Shown: positions 60,850 through 64,000 of the stretch, in pieces
Layout: each line of letters starts with the position of its first letter
Numbering within the stretch: the stretch's first letter is position 1
DNA from: Shewanella insulae
GTDB lineage: Bacteria > Pseudomonadota > Gammaproteobacteria > Enterobacterales > Shewanellaceae
Assembly: GCF_009831655.1 (NCBI RefSeq)
Contig: NZ_WRPA01000002.1
Coordinates: 62,001-126,000, forward strand
Reading direction: 5' to 3'
DNA length: 64,000 bases
Made by a program: the position numbers and the translations under genes
Notes under the pieces: generated by a model
What the model was told of the DNA's origin: nothing
The model's database searches: none
The model's input: the letters and a program-made list of their open reading frames with translations, nothing else

Positions 60850-61866
60850 ATGAAAAAATCTCTAATCTCTGCATCAGTAGCATCTGTCATTGCACTGACT
60901 TCATTCGGCGCGCTAGCCGATGGCCCTAACTTCTACGGTCGTTTAGACCTAACCGTAACTAACTCTGACACAGGTCTAACAACCCGTGAAAACAAAGAAG
61001 GTACTGTACTAGAAAACAACTTCTCACACCTAGGTGTGAAGGGTACAGAAAAGATCGCTGACGGTATCGAAGTGATCTACCAAATGGAATTCCAAGTTGA
61101 AAACACTTCAACAAACAGTGACGTTTTCAAGGCTCGTAACACTTACCTAGGCCTTAAGAGCGCAGCGGGTACTATCCTTGTTGGCCGTAACGACACTGTA
61201 TTCAAGCAATCTGAAGGTGGCATCGACCTATTCGGTAACTCAAACGCCGATATCGACCGTCTAGTAGGCGCACAGACTCGTAGCGCTGACGGTATCTGGT
61301 ACTACTCTCCAAAAATTGCTGACCTGCTAACCATCAATGCTACTTACCTGATGGAAGACAACCAAGCGTCTGATGACAGCCAATACGCTGTTAGCGCGAC
61401 TCTGGGTGACAAGAAGTTCAAGGCACAAAACTACTATGTAGCAGGTGCTTACAACAAAGCTATCGCTGGTATCGACGCATACCGTGGTGTGGCTCAAGTT
61501 AAGCTAGGCGACTTCAAAGTTGGTGGTCTATTCCAAAACTCTGAAAGCATCGCTATGCCAAACCTAGAAGGTAACTCTTACTTCGTTAACGTGGCTTACA
61601 ACCTGAACGGCGTTAACCTGAAAGCCGAATACGGTAAAGATGAAGCTGGTCTGGGTGTATACGCTAAGCGTTCTGGCATCCAAACTGCTGACACTACAGA
61701 TGTGAACATCACTTCTATCGTTGTTGGTGCCGACTACAAGGTGGCTAAATCAACTATGGTTTATGGTCACTATGCAATGTACGACGGCGACTACAAAGCT
61801 GCTGGTTTCAAGCTAGATCTAGAAGATGACAACGTATTCACCGTTGGTGTTCGTTACAACTTCTAA
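60850..61866 (+). CDS. Major Gram-negative porin, highly expressed type
   Basis: The 338-residue protein has a signal peptide (cleaved ALA-DGPNFYGR) and general-porin layout, closely similar to the protein at 52695-53753: HLGVKGTEKIADGIEVIYQM, RNTYLGLKSAAGTILVGRND, GIWYYSPKIADLL and the final FTVGVRYNF. Its codons are strongly biased (GGT, GCT, GTA, CTA, CGT, AAC), a mark of very high expression, unlike its paralogue. GGGAG lies before the ATG at 60850. A strong terminator follows. Probably the main porin of the cell. Confidence 0.95.
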   Translation: MKKSLISASVASVIALTSFGALADGPNFYGRLDLTVTNSDTGLTTRENKEGTVLENNFSHLGVKGTEKIADGIEVIYQMEFQVENTSTNSDVFKARNTYLGLKSAAGTILVGRNDTVFKQSEGGIDLFGNSNADIDRLVGAQTRSADGIWYYSPKIADLLTINATYLMEDNQASDDSQYAVSATLGDKKFKAQNYYVAGAYNKAIAGIDAYRGVAQVKLGDFKVGGLFQNSESIAMPNLEGNSYFVNVAYNLNGVNLKAEYGKDEAGLGVYAKRSGIQTADTTDVNITSIVVGADYKVAKSTMVYGHYAMYDGDYKAAGFKLDLEDDNVFTVGVRYNF

Positions 61867-61892
61867 TCTGATGAGCCTCGGGCTCTGACGAA

Positions 61893-61919
61893 AAAAGGCG
61901 ACCTAGGGTCGCCTTTTTG
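61893..61919 (+). terminator. Terminator after the second porin
   Basis: AAAAAGGCGACC-TA-GGGTCGCCTTTTT forms a strong stem-loop with a T-run. Confidence 0.92.
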
Positions 61920-61950
61920 CTTTCTAACGCGCTCGATTTAAGCGCTTAGC

Positions 61951-62607
61951 TTAACGCCTCACCAGGCGATAGACAGACTCGGTCAGCCAGGGCACCTGCT
62001 TCTTCACGAATCTCGGATTCTGTGCCAACACATCCTGGGTGCTGAGGCACTCGATCTCGAAGTATGGGCTCATCTGCTCCTGAATCCAGGCATCGGATAC
62101 CGCAAACGGCGGACCATTGAGCGCCTCTTGGGGATAGTCTAAGGTGATCAGCAAGCCAATACTCTTAGGGGGCAACAACTTGGCCAGACTCTCCACATAC
62201 TGCAGGCGCATCTCATGCGGCCAGGCGATCAGCGCCGCCCTGTCATAGAAGCCGCTCACCGCTTCCAGGGGTTCCTTTGGCAGACGAAACAGATCCCCCT
62301 GATAGATGCTCACCTGCTCGGTACGGTAACACTCATGCTCGCCTTGCGTCTGACGCTCTACCGGCAGGTCATTCTCACTGAAAAACTGCTCCACCGCACT
62401 CTGATTAAGCTCACAGCCAATCACCTCCAGCCCCTGCTCAGCCAGATAACAGAGATCTAAGGTTTTACCACATAGGGGAACAAAGACCTGGCTGCCGGCA
62501 GCCAGCTTGAGCTGCGGCCAATAGTCGATAAGAAGGGCATTGACCTCATCCAGGTGAAAACCTATCTGCTGTGAGGCCCATTTGTCGTGCCAAAAACTGG
62601 GTTGCAT
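61951..62607 (-). CDS. tpm: Thiopurine S-methyltransferase
   Basis: The 218-residue protein starts [20 protein letters not shown], exactly the bacterial TPMT start, and has the SAM-binding motif [45 protein letters not shown] and the C-terminal [11 protein letters not shown]. It methylates thiols, and in some bacteria tellurite or selenium compounds. GGAG precedes the ATG. It is single and monocistronic. Confidence 0.95.
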   Translation of the reverse strand: MQPSFWHDKWASQQIGFHLDEVNALLIDYWPQLKLAAGSQVFVPLCGKTLDLCYLAEQGLEVIGCELNQSAVEQFFSENDLPVERQTQGEHECYRTEQVSIYQGDLFRLPKEPLEAVSGFYDRAALIAWPHEMRLQYVESLAKLLPPKSIGLLITLDYPQEALNGPPFAVSDAWIQEQMSPYFEIECLSTQDVLAQNPRFVKKQVPWLTESVYRLVRR

Positions 62608-62712
62608 CGTTAGCTCCGCATAAACAAGTGTCTTATTATGCAGGCTACTCTAATCCGTCACCGCCAAAGATGCCAGCTTGCCGATTATCTCGGCAAGCTT
62701 TTCTCTTAGTCG

Positions 62713-63057
62713 TTATTGAATATCCAGGACTTTCTGTACCCGTCTGAGCCAGAAGCAGTTTTCACACTCGCAGTTGCGACGCGACAGGTGATGTGGGGTC
62801 AGGCTGGAGTCGATAAAGTCGACGGCGATCAGCAACTGCTGCTTCAGCTCGGCTACCGACTTACGTTCGACGGCCACCAGCTCGTCGTTATGGTTCATCC
62901 AGACACACTCCATTCCTTGATGGCAATGGATACACTGGGGATCTGTGCTATTGAAAAAACCCGCGTGAGGACAAAACTTTAGCTCCATCGACTGCACGAT
63001 GCGCTTCCTCGGGTATTCCAATAGCTCTATCAATAGGGCTTTATCTAGTTCCGTCAT
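62713..63057 (-). CDS. Conserved Cys-rich cytoplasmic protein, unknown
   Basis: The 114-residue protein has no signal peptide. It carries pairs of cysteines and histidines: FCPHAGFF, QCIHCHQGMECVWMN and NCECENCFW, a set that could bind zinc or iron. CIHCH resembles a heme motif, but export is absent, so heme is unlikely. The ATG at 63057 has GAGGAGG at ideal spacing and is chosen over the codon at 63078. No family was recognised; probably conserved in Shewanella. Confidence 0.65.
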   Translation of the reverse strand: MTELDKALLIELLEYPRKRIVQSMELKFCPHAGFFNSTDPQCIHCHQGMECVWMNHNDELVAVERKSVAELKQQLLIAVDFIDSSLTPHHLSRRNCECENCFWLRRVQKVLDIQ

Positions 63058-63268
63058 TTCGCCCTCCTCACTCTTCAAATTCGCTCAAAAATAAAGCTTA
63101 GTTTTATATTAGCTTCAGGTTACCTGTATGTGTATGTAACAGATTTGATATAGGTCAAGATCACACCCAAAAATATCGGTTAGGCATCGCACTGGCGAAA
63201 AATCTAGCTATTGTGCCCAGCCGTCGCTTCTTGCTATAAAAACATATCGAAATTCAACGAAAAGCCCC

Positions 63269-64000
63269 ATGCCCAACAACCAAGCCCCCAGCCCAGAACT
63301 ACAACACTTTTATATCTCCGAAGAGCAGTCTATCTACCTGCTCAAGGCAGATGACGCCCGCAAACACAAGGCGTGGATTAGGCTGTGTAAGCAGCAGCTC
63401 AGCAAACTGGGCTACTCAGATATCGAACTGGTGGGCAAGGGCGCCTACGGCTTCGTGTTTGCCGGCGTCAATGGCCACGGCCAGGCCCACGTATTTAAGT
63501 TCTCCCGCATCACCCTGCCCCAGCAGATCCAGGACAGGCTGGAGGAGGAGGCTTACATGCTCTCCCAGGTGATTCACCCCAATGTGCCGCCGGTTATAAA
63601 GTTTGAGCATGTGGGTAAGCAAGGGATCCTGGTAATGGCCAGGGCACCGGGGGAAGATCTCGACAGGCTCTGCCTCAGGCACGGCGCCCTGCCGGTACGC
63701 ATCATCGTCAGCATCGCCCGCCAGCTGGCACAGATCCTCAACTATCTGCACAACGGCCGCCCCCTGGTGCATGGCGACATCAAGCCCTCTAACCTGGTAT
63801 ATGACATGGAGCGGGATCATCTCTCGCTGATCGACTGGGGCTCGGCGGTATTTGCCCAGCGTGACGGCGAGGGCAATCCGGTCAACGGCAATGTGATGGA
63901 CCTGCTCTCCAGCGACCAGCAACACACCAACGCCCGCATGGGGGATGTCTATTTCATCGGCGAGGAGCAGCTCAGCGGCGCCCTATCCAGCCCCAGGTTC
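63269..64000 (+). CDS. Protein-kinase-like protein, 3' end outside the window
   Basis: The first 244 codons are visible. The kinase domain has a glycine loop (VGKGAYGFVF, about 56-65), the VFKF lysine strand, a hinge ILVMARAPGEDL, the catalytic loop VHGDIKPSNLVYD (Asp170) and a metal-binding loop LIDWGSA where DWG replaces DFG. These features suit a Ser/Thr kinase of the Hanks type. Length and any C-terminal domain cannot be judged. There is no strong ribosome site ahead of the ATG. Confidence 0.8.
   Translation, partial: MPNNQAPSPELQHFYISEEQSIYLLKADDARKHKAWIRLCKQQLSKLGYSDIELVGKGAYGFVFAGVNGHGQAHVFKFSRITLPQQIQDRLEEEAYMLSQVIHPNVPPVIKFEHVGKQGILVMARAPGEDLDRLCLRHGALPVRIIVSIARQLAQILNYLHNGRPLVHGDIKPSNLVYDMERDHLSLIDWGSAVFAQRDGEGNPVNGNVMDLLSSDQQHTNARMGDVYFIGEEQLSGALSSPRF

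Noticed and set aside
62713..63057. c-type cytochrome, because of the CIHCH motif
   Set aside because: No signal peptide; the motif is one of several Cys/His pairs better explained by zinc or iron binding.

Overview
The window looks like chromosome from a Shewanella species. The strongest evidence is an intact mtrC-mtrA-mtrB operon (extracellular decaheme cytochrome, periplasmic decaheme cytochrome, outer-membrane barrel) whose products closely follow the Shewanella metal-reduction proteins. Two related Gram-negative porins, TcdA, PepT, Tpm and a DUF3149 protein fit the same group. Everything here was read from sequence alone; no database search was run.

Layout. 1-5.3 kb: left edge inside an OprD-like porin gene, then a small copper-linked neighbourhood (DUF2057 protein, two Cys-rich exported proteins, CueP) broken up by a decayed IS3 element and an IS4 remnant. 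5.5-10.7 kb: mtrCAB, without omcA or feoAB beside it. 11-20.3 kb: copC-copD-NTF2-like genes, then a Cus-type copper/silver efflux operon (DUF411 lipoprotein, cusC, cusB carrying two CusF-like domains, cusA). 20.5-32.6 kb: accessory DNA with many IS fragments (IS4, IS5, IS66 and an rve-type remnant), two diverged pairs of direct repeats, two uracil-DNA-glycosylase-like proteins, and a Fur-box-preceded TonB receptor/AbgT transporter pair.

32.6-41 kb: the most unusual part. One minus-strand operon encodes a ComEC-type metallo-beta-lactamase-fold protein, a single-chain E2-E1-JAB ubiquitin-like conjugation/deconjugation protein, and a patatin phospholipase, with no CD-NTase. Next to it is a UvrD-type helicase whose N-terminal half resembles rolling-circle replication initiators, coupled to a short membrane protein. 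41-47.1 kb: a very AT-rich coiled-coil gene behind 23-bp-spaced direct repeats, then a tyrosine recombinase, a twin-AAA ATPase, a DUF6641 and a DUF2787 protein, ending at two tRNA-Leu genes and half of a third. This has the shape of an integrated element beside tRNA genes.

47.4-64 kb: ordinary backbone (DUF3149, SieB-like, orphan histidine kinase, pepT, tcdA, porin), then a second copper locus (copA-copB-Met/His-rich protein-cytochrome c-DUF5676) divergent from copRS across a perfect GATTACA-N4-TGTAATC palindrome, then a highly expressed porin, tpm, a Cys-rich protein and the start of a kinase-like protein.

How it works together: three copper loci cover periplasmic binding (CueP, CopC), oxidation (CopA), outer-membrane handling (CopB) and efflux (CusCBA), and surround the extracellular electron-transfer conduit. 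CopRS may control more than its own operon. The 31-47 kb block is best read as mobile, defence-like cargo.
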